From Amycolatopsis benzoatilytica AK 16/65 (GTDB lineage: Bacteria > Actinomycetota > Actinomycetes > Mycobacteriales > Pseudonocardiaceae), in assembly GCF_000383915.1 (NCBI RefSeq), contig NZ_KB912942.1, forward strand, positions 8,264,470 through 8,328,469: a stretch of DNA of 64,000 nt, given 5' to 3'. Every line of letters starts with the position of its first letter. Position 1 is the first letter of the stretch. The position numbers and the translations under genes are program-made. The notes beneath the pieces are model-generated. The model was not told where the DNA came from. It saw nothing but the letters and a program-made list of their open reading frames with translations, and did not search any database. Below are positions 17,501 through 25,514 of the stretch, piece after piece.

Positions 17501-19105
17501 GACTTCGTGTGGATCGACAAGAACAAGGACGGTCTGCAGAGCGACGGCGAGCCGGGCGTCCCGGACGTCACGGTCGTGCTGAAAGGCGGCGACGGCAAGG
17601 AACTGGCGAACACCAAGACCGGTCCGGACGGCAAGTACCTGTTCGACAAGCTGGCCGCGGGCACCTACACGGTGTGCTTCGACCTGGCGAACCTGCCGGA
17701 CGCGGTCAAGGGCTACACCTTGACCAAGGTCAACGCCGGCGATTCCACAAAGGACTCCGACGCCGATCCGACGACCGGATGCGCGAAGCCGGTCAAGCTG
17801 GGGCCGGACAACCTGACGATCGACGCGGGCCTGGTGCAGCCGGAACAGCCGGTGTTCAAGCTCGGCGACTTCGTCTGGATCGACCAGAACCGCAACGGCC
17901 TGCAGGACAGTGGCGAGCCAGGCGTCAACGGCGTCACCGTGACGCTGAAGAGCCAGGACGGCGAGAAGAAGACCACCACCGACGCGGACGGCAAGTACCT
18001 CTTCGCCGGGCTGCCGGCCGGCAGCTACACGGTGTGCTTCGACGTGGCGAACCTGCCGGACGCGGTCAAGGGCTACACCTTGACCAAGGTCAACGCCGGC
18101 GATTCCGCAAAGGACTCCGACGCGGACCCGGCCACCGGGTGCGCGAAACCGGTGACACTGGGTCCGGACAACCTGACCCTCGACGCGGGTCTGGTCGCGC
18201 CGGTCCAGCCGGAGCTGAACCAGCTCGGCGACTTCGTGTGGATCGACAAGAACGGCAACGGGATCCAGGACCCGGGCGAGCCCGGCGTCAAGGGCTTCCC
18301 GGTGATGCTGAAGGACGGCAACGGCAAGGAGGTCGCCAAGACCACCACCGATGCCAACGGCAAATACGGGTTCTACAAGCTGCCGGACGGCACCTATCAG
18401 GTCTGCTTCGACCTCAGGAACATGCCTGCCGCGGTGAAGGGCTACGTCCCGACCGCGACCGGCAAGGGCGACGCGGGCAAGGACTCCGACGCCGACCCGG
18501 TGACCGGATGCGCGAAGCCGACCACTGTCGGTCCGAACAAGCGGGTGGACCTGACGATCGACCTGGGCCTGGTCGAGCCGGCCAACCAGGTGGGCGACTT
18601 CGTGTGGCTGGACAAGAACGGCAACGGCATCCAGGATCCGGGCGAGCCCGGCGTTCGGGACGTCACCGTCGTGCTGAAGGACGGCAGCGGCAAGCAGCTG
18701 TCGAAGACCACCACCGGCCAGGACGGGAAGTACCTGTTCCCGGGTCTGCCGGACGGCAAGTACCAGGTGTGCTTCGACATTTCGAGCCTGCCCGACAGCG
18801 CGAAGAAGCCCGGCTTCACGGTGGCGAACCAGGGGCAGCAGGGGAAGAACTCCGCTGCGGACCAGGCGAGCGGGTGCACCCGGGTGGTCTCGCTCGGACC
18901 GGACCGGCGGGAGGACCTGACGCTTGACGCGGGTCTGCGCGCCGGACCGGCCCCGGTCGGCCCGCCGGGGCCGAAGGGCAAGGACGGTCCGCTGGCCTCG
19001 ACGGGATTCGACATCCTGCTCCCGTCCGGGATCGGTGCCTTGCTTCTGGCCGCCGGTGTCGCCTTCCTGCTGGCGGCGCGCAGCCGTCGGCGCAAGGAGT
19101 CCTAA
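14546..19105 (+). CDS. SdrD-like multidomain cell-surface protein with sortase signal
   Basis: The 1519-residue exported protein starts with a signal peptide (RRPFGIALAAVLLAGG) ending near AAADPSD. One B-type beta domain follows (about 30-135), then roughly 450 residues resembling a beta-propeller (about 145-590; for example DIDISEDGSTLYAVNLNDKK). Seven SdrD B-like repeats of about 122 residues come next, each opening with a variant of LGDFVWIDKNGNGIQDPGEP, a Dx[DN]xDG-like calcium-binding loop. The C-terminus has LASTG at 1483-1487, a hydrophobic helix and RSRRRKES, the layout for a class E sortase (LAxTG). It is thus expected to be covalently linked to the wall and may act in adhesion or aerial-hypha surface structure. 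No sortase gene is nearby. Confidence 0.88.
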   Translation: MRRPFGIALAAVLLAGGTVYVASPPTAAADPSDGTLKVHVIRDVNGNGSYEAALEVGVQGIGVTVTAPDGKTATGTTGADGAVTVATTGLTGGKYRVETKIPDSMPYLKPAPAGNGLSSMTSFADVSGGKAVELTVGVWNPSDYCQANPTLVTGCQRGARKHDGSSNAAPASRSLVTFPFTQRGTADPKQAAKQGDTGTVFGIAYRKEDKRIFSGAYAKRLAAYGPGGAGAIYATKPDGTTTLFATVPNAGTTQHAMNANFDGQFFGVPGKQALGDIDISEDGSTLYAVNLNDKKLYAFDATGATAGAPKGSYAIPATACPDAADWRPGALGVRDGKVYVGGVCSAESSKKRADLRAVVMTFDGSAFSAPVLTQPLDFPRGAASVHRKGSDVWYPWSDNWADSGQGDLKHSTYPSPLMTDVGVEKNGDLVLDFRDRFGDQGGADIPAPDGSAGTYETYTGGDLNRACRQADGSFAWEGTKGCANNHKGDNAGGEPANVVEYYPGDFWAQSDGTGVHQETSQGAMAILYGETRMPAIVMDPINVRSGGVGWFDRTDGSMQNAQHSNSYRVNVTDDDKMGDGWGKANGLADLEALCDLAPIQIGNRIWFDANRDGIQDGNELPVPGVKAEAIPCSGGAAVATKTTDAKGEYYFGTSDGLKPETCYHVKFDYSGADTSQLPGAPPPASLAWTAKEAGVDRCIDSNVDPATGQATVTTGKPGSVDHCVDGGLTAKQENNKLGDFVWIDKNANGVQDPDEPGVQSVKVTVKDGAGAEKGATTTGPDGKYLFDNLPDGTYQVCFDLANLPDSVKGYRATKPNVGDPALDSDADPATGCTKTTTLGPDKRQDLTLDAGLVAPANKLGDYVWIDKNKDGLQSDGEPGVQGVTAVLKDGAGKELGKTTTDANGKYLFDNLPDGTYQVCFDVANLPDAVKGYRLTKANAGDDAKDSDADPATGCTPTTTLGPDKREDLTLDAGLVAPSAGEFKLGDFVWIDKNKDGLQSDGEPGVPDVTVVLKGGDGKELANTKTGPDGKYLFDKLAAGTYTVCFDLANLPDAVKGYTLTKVNAGDSTKDSDADPTTGCAKPVKLGPDNLTIDAGLVQPEQPVFKLGDFVWIDQNRNGLQDSGEPGVNGVTVTLKSQDGEKKTTTDADGKYLFAGLPAGSYTVCFDVANLPDAVKGYTLTKVNAGDSAKDSDADPATGCAKPVTLGPDNLTLDAGLVAPVQPELNQLGDFVWIDKNGNGIQDPGEPGVKGFPVMLKDGNGKEVAKTTTDANGKYGFYKLPDGTYQVCFDLRNMPAAVKGYVPTATGKGDAGKDSDADPVTGCAKPTTVGPNKRVDLTIDLGLVEPANQVGDFVWLDKNGNGIQDPGEPGVRDVTVVLKDGSGKQLSKTTTGQDGKYLFPGLPDGKYQVCFDISSLPDSAKKPGFTVANQGQQGKNSAADQASGCTRVVSLGPDRREDLTLDAGLRAGPAPVGPPGPKGKDGPLASTGFDILLPSGIGALLLAAGVAFLLAARSRRRKES
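16751..18945 (+). repeat. Six-unit tandem repeat (about 366 bp) encoding B-type domains
   Basis: Units begin at 16751, 17117, 17492, 17858, 18221 and 18587, giving periods of 366, 375, 366, 363 and 366 bases. A more diverged seventh unit precedes them at about 16340. Long stretches are nearly identical at the DNA level between units; the segment ending GCGGTCAAGGGCTACACCTT recurs at about 17700 and 18061. This points to recent duplication or gene conversion within the gene. Copy number may vary between strains. Confidence 0.9.
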
Positions 19106-19115
19106 GCAGCTGAAA

Positions 19116-19145
19116 GGCGGGGGTGCCGGTTTCGGCACCCCCGCC
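19116..19145. terminator. Bidirectional terminator
   Basis: A perfect 13-bp stem (GGCGGGGGTGCCG, 19116-19128, with 19133-19145) and a GTTT loop sit between the ends of the plus-strand surface-protein gene (stop 19105) and the minus-strand peroxidase gene (end 19148). Confidence 0.88.
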
Positions 19146-19147
19146 GT

Positions 19148-20137
19148 TTAGCTGCCCAAGGGTTTTTCGGCGGAGAACCCGGGGAGGATATGGAAAGCCG
19201 CGGACGCGGTGGTGGTGGCGTAGCGCAGGAGCGCGTCTCCGTCGGCCATTCGGTAGGCGGTGTTGACAAACGTGCGTAGTTCGCGTTGGAACGAAATGAA
19301 CAACAGCCCGCGGTCGTCGTCGCCGTTGTCGTAGTTGTAGGAACGGCGCAGCATAGTCGGCACTCCCGCCGACATCGGATGTGCCAGACGTACGTGGGCG
19401 TCCGCGGGGATGAGATACTGGCCGTCCGGACGTTTCGCGCCGAGATCGACGTCTGCGCCGCCGGAAAGTGGAGTCCCATCGGACTTGCGGCGCCCGAAAA
19501 CCCGTTCCTGTTCGGTGACCGGGCGGGCGAGGAAGTCCGCGACTTTCAACCGCATTCGCCGGAGCACGGCGATGGTGCCGCCGTCGTCGAGCCAGACTTC
19601 TTTCGCCGGCTCGGCCGGCTGGACGATGCCGTCCGGGAAACCGAGGATGTTGCGGGCCGGGCTGCCTGGTCCCAGGAAGGCGGTTTGCCGCCACCGCACC
19701 GTTCCTCCGACAGCCTTGCCGAGCAGGCCGGTCGCGAGGGACACCGTTACCGGGTCGCTTGCGCAGACCTGCAGCAGCAGATCGCCGCCGCGGTCGTTCG
19801 GCGCGACCTGATCGCCGAGGAACTCCGGCAGCGCGGCGACGGCCGGAGAAAGCTTGGGGCCCAAGCCGATCGTCGCGGTCAGGTCGTCGACGGGCAGTCC
19901 GCTCAGTGCCGGATTCGCGTGCAGCGCGCCGACTTCGCGGCCGAGTGCGGCGAGGTCCGGCTCGGCGACGTTCCACACCGATACCGTGCAGTGTCGCTGA
20001 GCGGGAGTTTCCACTCCGGCCTGATGTACCCCGTACGGGCTGGTCGCCGAAGGGATCGCCGGTGCCGCCGAGCAGCCCGCGGCGAGGGCCGCGGTACCCG
20101 CTCCGAGCAGCAGGTTTCGCCGCGATATCGCATTCAC
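19148..20137 (-). CDS. DyP-type peroxidase, Tat-exported lipoprotein
   Basis: The 329-residue protein begins with a twin-arginine signal (SRRNLLLGAGTAALAAGC) in which a lipobox (LAAGC, Cys22) follows, so a Tat-dependent lipoprotein on the outer membrane face is expected. The heme-peroxidase motif GFPDGIVQP holds the distal aspartate, and the proximal histidine lies in ADAHVRLAHP. This places it in the EfeB-like group of dye-decolourising peroxidases, which use peroxide to oxidise diverse compounds or act on heme. The start is set at GTG 20137 just before the Tat motif; a longer frame to 20239 would almost abut the divergent gene. No iron-transport partner genes (EfeU/EfeO) are adjacent. Confidence 0.82.
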   Translation of the reverse strand: MNAISRRNLLLGAGTAALAAGCSAAPAIPSATSPYGVHQAGVETPAQRHCTVSVWNVAEPDLAALGREVGALHANPALSGLPVDDLTATIGLGPKLSPAVAALPEFLGDQVAPNDRGGDLLLQVCASDPVTVSLATGLLGKAVGGTVRWRQTAFLGPGSPARNILGFPDGIVQPAEPAKEVWLDDGGTIAVLRRMRLKVADFLARPVTEQERVFGRRKSDGTPLSGGADVDLGAKRPDGQYLIPADAHVRLAHPMSAGVPTMLRRSYNYDNGDDDRGLLFISFQRELRTFVNTAYRMADGDALLRYATTTASAAFHILPGFSAEKPLGS

Positions 20138-20256
20138 CGTCGTATTCTGCACACTGCGCGGCCGGGTTCCGGAACCGGGATCGGAAACCCCCTCTTCGGG
20201 TGACGCTGGTGGCCGGGATGACGGGATTGTCGTAGGCACCGCTTAAAGTTCCGCTC

Positions 20257-21540
20257 GTGCGTGGAAAACTCAGTCTGGTGCTGCTGATCGCCGGTCTCGT
20301 CGCGGCCGGATGCGCCGGAAGCTCGGTACGGCCCGATTCTGGAATCATCCGGGTGCCGCAGAACGCGAAGACCATCACCGAGGCGGTCGAAGCTGCGCGC
20401 GACGGCGACCTGGTGCTAGTGGATCCTGGCGTCTACAAGGAAACCGTCCAGATCAAGACTCCGAACGTGACGCTGCGCGGTACGAAGCGGGACGGGGTGG
20501 TGATCGACGGGGAGGTCCGGCGCGCGAACGGGATCGTGGTGACCGCGTCCGGCGTCAGCGTGGAGAACCTGACGGTCCGCAACCACACGCTCAACGGCGT
20601 GCTCGTCACCGGGCTCAGCGATCAGAACGGCGGGCTCGCCCGCGGCAGCGACGGCTATCACAAGCTTGACCCGTCGGCGTTCCCGCCGCTGCAAGGCTTC
20701 CGGGTTTCGCACGTGACGGCGTCGAACAACGCGCTCTACGGCATCTACGCGTTCGACAGCCAGCACGGGGTGGTCGAGGACAGCTACGCGTCCGGCAGCG
20801 CCGATTCCGGCATCTACATCGGACAGTGCAAGCCGTGCGACATCGCCGTTCAGCGGAACGTAGCCGAACGCAACGCGGTCGGCTACGAAGGGACCAACGC
20901 GTCCGGGAAGATGTACGTGCTCGGCAATCGGTTCTCCGGCAACCGGGTCGGCCTGACCTCCAATTCGGACTACCAGGAGGCGTTCGTGCCGCAGGAGAAC
21001 GCCACGATCGCCGGGAACCTGGTGACCGGCAACGCCGAGCCGGCCTCGCCCGCGCAGGCCGACGGCGCGTACGGGATCGGCATCGGGCTGGCCGGCGGGC
21101 GCGGGAACCTGCTGACGCGCAACCGGATCACCGGAAACTCGACGACCGGGCTGGCGATCGGCTCCAGCGAGGACCTGGCACCGCAAGGCAATCGGATCGA
21201 GGGAAACGTGATCACCGGCAACGGCGTCGACTTCGCGTACACCGCGTCCGCGCGCGCTCCTGGCGTCGGCAACTGCTTCAAGGACAATCAGCTCGGCACG
21301 AAACAGCCGGACGGGCTGGGCGAGTGCGCGGCCGGGCCGGGCGTGCCGATAGCCAGGACCGCTGCTCCGCCCGGTGTGCCGTTCACCGAAGTCGCCGCGC
21401 CGCCCGTGCAGCCCGAACTGCCGGAGGCGGCCACCGTGCCCGCCCGCCCGGCCCGCGGCCTGCCCGGATTCGTGGATCTCGCCACTGTCTCGGTGCCGCC
21501 GGAGAATCTATTCGCCGACCGCGCGGCGGTACGGTCGTGA
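20257..21540 (+). CDS. Parallel beta-helix repeat lipoprotein
   Basis: The 427-residue protein starts at GTG and has a lipoprotein signal ending LVAAGC (Cys19). From about residue 33 it shows the short repeating pattern of right-handed parallel beta-helices (PbH1/NosD-like): AKTITEAVEAARDGDLVLVD, then ANGIVVTASGVSVENLTVRN and several NRITGNSTTGLAIG-like coils. Such proteins usually bind or cleave polysaccharide, but no lyase catalytic residues are evident. The last ~70 residues are proline- and alanine-rich. Its stop overlaps the next lipoprotein gene (GTGA), so the two are coupled. The divergent DyP peroxidase is also a lipoprotein. Confidence 0.78.
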   Translation: MRGKLSLVLLIAGLVAAGCAGSSVRPDSGIIRVPQNAKTITEAVEAARDGDLVLVDPGVYKETVQIKTPNVTLRGTKRDGVVIDGEVRRANGIVVTASGVSVENLTVRNHTLNGVLVTGLSDQNGGLARGSDGYHKLDPSAFPPLQGFRVSHVTASNNALYGIYAFDSQHGVVEDSYASGSADSGIYIGQCKPCDIAVQRNVAERNAVGYEGTNASGKMYVLGNRFSGNRVGLTSNSDYQEAFVPQENATIAGNLVTGNAEPASPAQADGAYGIGIGLAGGRGNLLTRNRITGNSTTGLAIGSSEDLAPQGNRIEGNVITGNGVDFAYTASARAPGVGNCFKDNQLGTKQPDGLGECAAGPGVPIARTAAPPGVPFTEVAAPPVQPELPEAATVPARPARGLPGFVDLATVSVPPENLFADRAAVRS

Positions 21541-22223
21541 AGCGTGCCTGGCTATTGGTCGTGCTGGTCCTGGCCGGGTGCGGCGCGCCGGAACCGCGCG
21601 CACTGTCCACTTCGGAGGCCGAGCGGCTCGCGTTGGTCCGGTTCACCAATTACACCGGCAAGAACGCCCGGTTCACCGGCAGCATCCCCAGCTCCGGCGG
21701 CGCGCTCCGGCTGACCGGGCGGGTCGATTTCGTCGGCCACGTCGGCTACGCGGCGATGCGCACCGACGGCCGCAACGACGTCACCAGCGCCGGCCTGCTG
21801 CAGTGGAACCTGTCCGGCCTGGCATTCCTGTCCAACCCGGCGACCGCTCCGGTCGACCCGCCGCCCACCGGGGACTGGCAAGTCCGCCCGTTCGCCAAGA
21901 CCGGCTCCGAACTCGACGGCGCACTGCGACTGCTCGTCAACCTCGCGGCCGACCGTCCCGACAATGCCCTGCTGCTGCAACAGAGTTCGGCACGCTGGCT
22001 CCGTACAGACATCATCGACGGTGCCACGGTGGACGTCTTCGAGGGCCCGCAGCAGGCCGGTCGCACTCCGTCGGCGGACGGCGCTCGAGTGCGGTACTGG
22101 GTCGATGCGGACGGCAAGCTGAAACGCCTGGAGGCACGGCTGGGGGACGAGCAGCAGTTCGCGACGTTCGACTTTCTTGGAACCGGGCAGGCGATCACGG
22201 TGATTCCGCCGCTGGCGCAGTGA
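21537..22223 (+). CDS. Lipoprotein of unknown function
   Basis: The 228-residue product begins at GTG 21537, overlapping the preceding stop, with a lipoprotein signal ending VLVLAGC (Cys15). The mature part (LSTSEAERLALVRFTNYTGK onward) looks like the LolA/LprG-like class of actinobacterial lipoproteins, with short beta strands and a conserved-looking YWVDADGKLKRLEARL hairpin near the end. That resemblance is weak and from general pattern only. With the beta-helix protein it forms a two-gene envelope operon. Confidence 0.65.
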   Translation: MKRAWLLVVLVLAGCGAPEPRALSTSEAERLALVRFTNYTGKNARFTGSIPSSGGALRLTGRVDFVGHVGYAAMRTDGRNDVTSAGLLQWNLSGLAFLSNPATAPVDPPPTGDWQVRPFAKTGSELDGALRLLVNLAADRPDNALLLQQSSARWLRTDIIDGATVDVFEGPQQAGRTPSADGARVRYWVDADGKLKRLEARLGDEQQFATFDFLGTGQAITVIPPLAQ

Positions 22224-22244
22224 CGCGCGTGAGATGGTGAGTGC

Positions 22245-22712
22245 ATGACTTCGGGCACCCGGCTCCTCAGTTACCTGCGCGAACTTCCGATGCGCGCCGC
22301 TTGGACGGTAGACGCTGAGATGTCGGGCGCTGCGTCGCGGTGGCAGCTTGCCGGGAAGGGCTGGCAGGCGACCGTTGTCGTCGATCCCGCCCGCTGGATC
22401 GGACTGGAGTTCGTGGCGCAGGATTCGCTGGACCGGCGAGTCGCCTACGACATCGACACTGACCTTTACGACTTGTCGCACGAGAAGCACCGCTGGTTCG
22501 CGGACGAGATCGAACGTGACATCGTCGAGTTCCTGGACAACCTGTGGCGGGGGCTTGTCCTGCGCCGGGAGGACGGGCCGAAGCTCATGCTGGTCTTCCC
22601 CCTTGGCGGCGCGTATGTCCGCGTCGTGCAGGCCCGGTTCCTGACCAGCGCCTCCACCTATGCGGACCTGGCCACCGCGCAGGACGGTGGATGCTACCTG
22701 CCGGTGGACTGA
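22245..22712 (+). CDS. Hypothetical protein (155 residues)
   Basis: The start is the ATG at 22245, 22 bases after the preceding lipoprotein stop, so co-transcription is possible. There is no signal peptide or membrane helix. The protein has alternating beta segments (RWQLAGKGWQATVVVDPARW) and an acidic, aromatic centre (DTDLYDLSHEKHRWFADEIE). The family is not recognised; the codon use is normal for the genome. Confidence 0.6.
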   Translation: MTSGTRLLSYLRELPMRAAWTVDAEMSGAASRWQLAGKGWQATVVVDPARWIGLEFVAQDSLDRRVAYDIDTDLYDLSHEKHRWFADEIERDIVEFLDNLWRGLVLRREDGPKLMLVFPLGGAYVRVVQARFLTSASTYADLATAQDGGCYLPVD

Positions 22713-22838
22713 ATCAACCGAGCTAAGAGTCCACTGTGGACAGTACGTCCCCGAACTGCTCTCCGGCGGAGCACCAGCCTGCACGGGCACGTCGATGCGG
22801 CCACGGTCCGGTACGCGTTCGTAGACAGGGCCGGCTGA

Positions 22839-23687
22839 TCAGCGCCACCGGGCTGCCGCGGCACGGGCGTAGTCGGCGAAGGAGACCGGCGGCCGGCCGG
22901 TGATCCGCTGGACGTCATCGGTCACGTCGGCGGCCCGGTCGTTGCGGATGCCTTCGTACATGGTGGCGTAGAACTCCGCGACATGACCGGGAGTACCCCC
23001 GCCGAGCATGGTTTCGCGGAACTCGGCCGGGTCCGTCGCCTGGTACCGCACCGGCTTTCCCGCGGCGGCGCCCACGATCGCGGCCATGTCCGAAAAGGAT
23101 AGTGAATCGGGTCCGGTCAGGGAGTATGTCTTGTGCTGATGGCCGTCCTGGGTCAGGGCGACGGCGGCGACCGCGGCGATGTCCTCAACGGAGATCGGCG
23201 CGACCCGGCCATCGCCCGCGGGAACCGCGACGACGCCGGTGCGGATGCCCTGCAGGATCGCGGGATGTTCGGAGAAGTTTTCGGCGAAGATGTTGGGACG
23301 CAGAATTGTCGCGGGCACCGGTCCGGTTTCGAGGAATCGCTCCGCCCACTGCATCGGGAAGTCCTCGCCGGACAGATGCGCCGTCGCGTTGGACAGGTGG
23401 ACCACCCGGCGAACCCCGGCGGTCTTGGCGTCGTCCAGCAGTGCCGCGACCTCTGCCGTCGGGTCGGGGCTTATCGACAGCCACTGGTAGATCGCGTCCA
23501 CGCCTTCCAGCGCGGGCGGGTAGGTCGCCGGGTCGCTCCAGTCGAAGTGGACCGGCGTCACCGGTCCCTCCGGGCTCCCCGGGGTGCGGCTCGCCGCCCG
23601 AATCTGGTGTCCCTGCTTGGCCAGCAAGGACACCACACGGCGTCCGGTGCGGCCGGTCCCGCCGAGAACAAGAACTGTGGTCGGCAC
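22839..23687 (-). CDS. NmrA-family NAD(P)-binding protein (atypical SDR)
   Basis: The 282-residue protein has an N-terminal Rossmann motif TTVLVLGGTGRTGRRV and the general NmrA layout, ending with an NmrA-like ERFLETGPVPATILRPNIF segment and DIAAVAAVAL. These proteins are cytosolic NAD(P)H-dependent reductases or redox sensors similar to the azoreductase/quinone reductase QorB group. The catalytic YxxxK of classical SDRs is absent, as expected. The start is divergent from an AraC-type regulator (23812) with 124 bases between, so that regulator may control it. Confidence 0.82.
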   Translation of the reverse strand: MPTTVLVLGGTGRTGRRVVSLLAKQGHQIRAASRTPGSPEGPVTPVHFDWSDPATYPPALEGVDAIYQWLSISPDPTAEVAALLDDAKTAGVRRVVHLSNATAHLSGEDFPMQWAERFLETGPVPATILRPNIFAENFSEHPAILQGIRTGVVAVPAGDGRVAPISVEDIAAVAAVALTQDGHQHKTYSLTGPDSLSFSDMAAIVGAAAGKPVRYQATDPAEFRETMLGGGTPGHVAEFYATMYEGIRNDRAADVTDDVQRITGRPPVSFADYARAAAARWR

Positions 23688-23811
23688 GCGTTCCTCGCAA
23701 GGTAGGGTCGAATCGGCAACGACCTCACCGTATGAATGGGTTATCGACGCACGCCATGACAGCTCTCGACAGATTCATATCCGATCGGCGCCATGTCGGA
23801 GCGAATCGGGT

Positions 23812-24807
23812 GTGGCGGTGACGGCGAAAGCGGTCGGTCGTGAGCGCGATCAGGTGGCCGACGTCGTGGGCCAGGTCGTCGCCGCCCTCCGGCGCGGCGG
23901 CGTTGTCTACGGCAGGGCGCTGCTGCGCGCTCCTTGGGGCATCGCGTTCGAGTCGCGATCGATCGCCACGATCTACGTCGTGATCGCCGGTTCCTACGTG
24001 CTCGTCCCTGACGGCGGACAGGCTCTGCATCTCGCCCAGGGAGATGTCGCGTTGCTGCCGTCCGGCGCTGGGCACGTCGTCGCCGACACCCCAGGCCGAC
24101 CGGCCCCGACCGTGCGAGAGCTGTTCGGTGCCGACCTGGAGGAACTGTCGGCCACCGACCTCGTCATCGAGGGCGACGGTCCCGAGACTGTCCTGGTCTG
24201 CGGTGCGTACCTGCTCGAACCGGCACCGCAGCACCCGTTCATCGCCTCCTTGCCTGACGTCGTGCACGTCACGGCGGACCAGATGTGCGGCACCAGCCTC
24301 GCCGCCGCCGTCCAGTTGCTCACCACCGAGGTCGACCACTCCGGCCGCGGTACGCCCGCAGTGGTGGCCTCGCTGCTCGACCTGCTCTTCACCTACACCC
24401 TGAGATCCTGGTTTCTCGGCGAGCCAGACCAGCTGGTCGGGTGGGCCCACGCGCTCCACGACCCTGCTGTCGGCCCCGCGCTCGCGCTCTTGCACGACGA
24501 CCCCGGCAAACCCTGGACCGTGGAGGCACTCGCGCGCGCCGTCGGCGTCCCGCGTGCCCGGTTCAGCCGCCGATTCACGTCGACGACCGGGCACACCCCC
24601 ATGGAGTACCTCGGCATCTGGCGGATGACCGTGGCCGCGCAACTGCTGCGCGAGGGCCAAGCCCCGCTGCGTCAGATCGCCCGGAAGGTCGGCTACGACT
24701 CGGAATTCGCGTTCGCACGCGCTTTCAAACGGGTCGTCGGTCACGCACCTGGTCGTTATCGCGCGATGCACCATCGCAACGAAGGCACCGCTGATACGCG
24801 GCCATGA
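23812..24807 (+). CDS. AraC-family transcriptional regulator with cupin sensor domain
   Basis: About 331 residues long. The N-terminal ~170 residues form the AraC cupin-2 type domain (for example VVIAGSYVLVPDGGQALHLA, then GDVALLPSGAGHVV), with no long linker. The C-terminal ~100 residues contain two helix-turn-helix motifs (TVEALARAVGVPRARFSRRF and LRQIARKVGYDSEFAFARAF). Start choice is uncertain: GTG 23812 or 23818 both place the frame just before the conserved region, and no strong ribosome site is seen. The gene diverges from the NmrA-like gene, the probable target, giving a repressor/activator and reductase pair like those around quinone or aldehyde stress genes. Confidence 0.82.
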   Translation: MAVTAKAVGRERDQVADVVGQVVAALRRGGVVYGRALLRAPWGIAFESRSIATIYVVIAGSYVLVPDGGQALHLAQGDVALLPSGAGHVVADTPGRPAPTVRELFGADLEELSATDLVIEGDGPETVLVCGAYLLEPAPQHPFIASLPDVVHVTADQMCGTSLAAAVQLLTTEVDHSGRGTPAVVASLLDLLFTYTLRSWFLGEPDQLVGWAHALHDPAVGPALALLHDDPGKPWTVEALARAVGVPRARFSRRFTSTTGHTPMEYLGIWRMTVAAQLLREGQAPLRQIARKVGYDSEFAFARAFKRVVGHAPGRYRAMHHRNEGTADTRP

Positions 24808-24844
24808 CACGTGGTTGCCTGGCGGTCGGGTGCCACCGCTGGGG

Positions 24845-25315
24845 TCAACGGCCAGACGGCCGCACGGTGGCGGAGACGGCGGCGGCGATCGCGGTGAGGA
24901 ACGCGAAGATCGCGGCCAGCCCGATCGGAACTCCGTTGCTCTTGTGAAAACCGAGTACGAAGTCCAGGTGGTGGCCGAAGCTGGTGCCCGGCGGCATCGG
25001 CACGGCCACGATCCCGACCAGGCAGACCAGGCACAGCCCGAACAGCGTCCATGCCGCCCACCGGTGCCGGGCGAGCAGGAAACCGGCAGGCACGACGAGG
25101 ACGAGCGCGGAGACCAGACCGGACACGACGTTCAGCCACACCGCACCCGACCACCGGTCGAACGTGCCGCCGATCAGCACGTTCGCGAAGACGAACCAGA
25201 CCAGTGCGATCGCGGTGCAGCCGGCAAGGGCGGCCGCGGCCGCGCCGGTCGGCAGGTGTGCCCGGCGGCGGACCGGCGCGGCGGGCAGCGGTGGGTATCC
25301 CTGCGGCATGGACAT
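24845..25315 (-). CDS. Hypothetical integral membrane protein (156 residues)
   Basis: It starts at ATG 25315, preceded by AGGAG with good spacing, although the open frame runs back to 25537. After a short proline-rich head (MSMPQGYPPLPAAPVRRRA) there are four hydrophobic segments of about 20 residues: TGAAAAALAGCTAIALVWFV, WLNVVSGLVSALVLVVPAGF, a third around WTLFGLCLVCLVGIVAV, and a last near IGLAAIFAFLTAIAAAVSAT. No family is recognised. It is convergent with the AraC regulator. Confidence 0.65.
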   Translation of the reverse strand: MSMPQGYPPLPAAPVRRRAHLPTGAAAAALAGCTAIALVWFVFANVLIGGTFDRWSGAVWLNVVSGLVSALVLVVPAGFLLARHRWAAWTLFGLCLVCLVGIVAVPMPPGTSFGHHLDFVLGFHKSNGVPIGLAAIFAFLTAIAAAVSATVRPSGR

Positions 25316-25514
25316 CCGGGGCTCCTGACGAAGACGGTAAGCGCGAGCCTCGCATCTCGCGTCGACAAGATCACCCGGTTGGCCGGTTCCGGCCGCGGAA
25401 TTCCGTGTGCCCGGGTCCGGGTACTCCGAACCGCGACCGCGAGTTCTCCGGGGAGCGACCCCTTTGGCGACCCGGCGAGGTCTGTACGGGGTCGGTCTGC
25501 GAAGGAGAGAGACA

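Noticed and set aside
16727..19138. An 803-codon open frame on the minus strand opposite the surface-protein repeats
   Set aside because: It is the mirror of a GC-rich coding repeat; its product is a composition-driven R/V/H-rich string without domains, while the plus strand has clear signal peptide, repeats and sortase motif.
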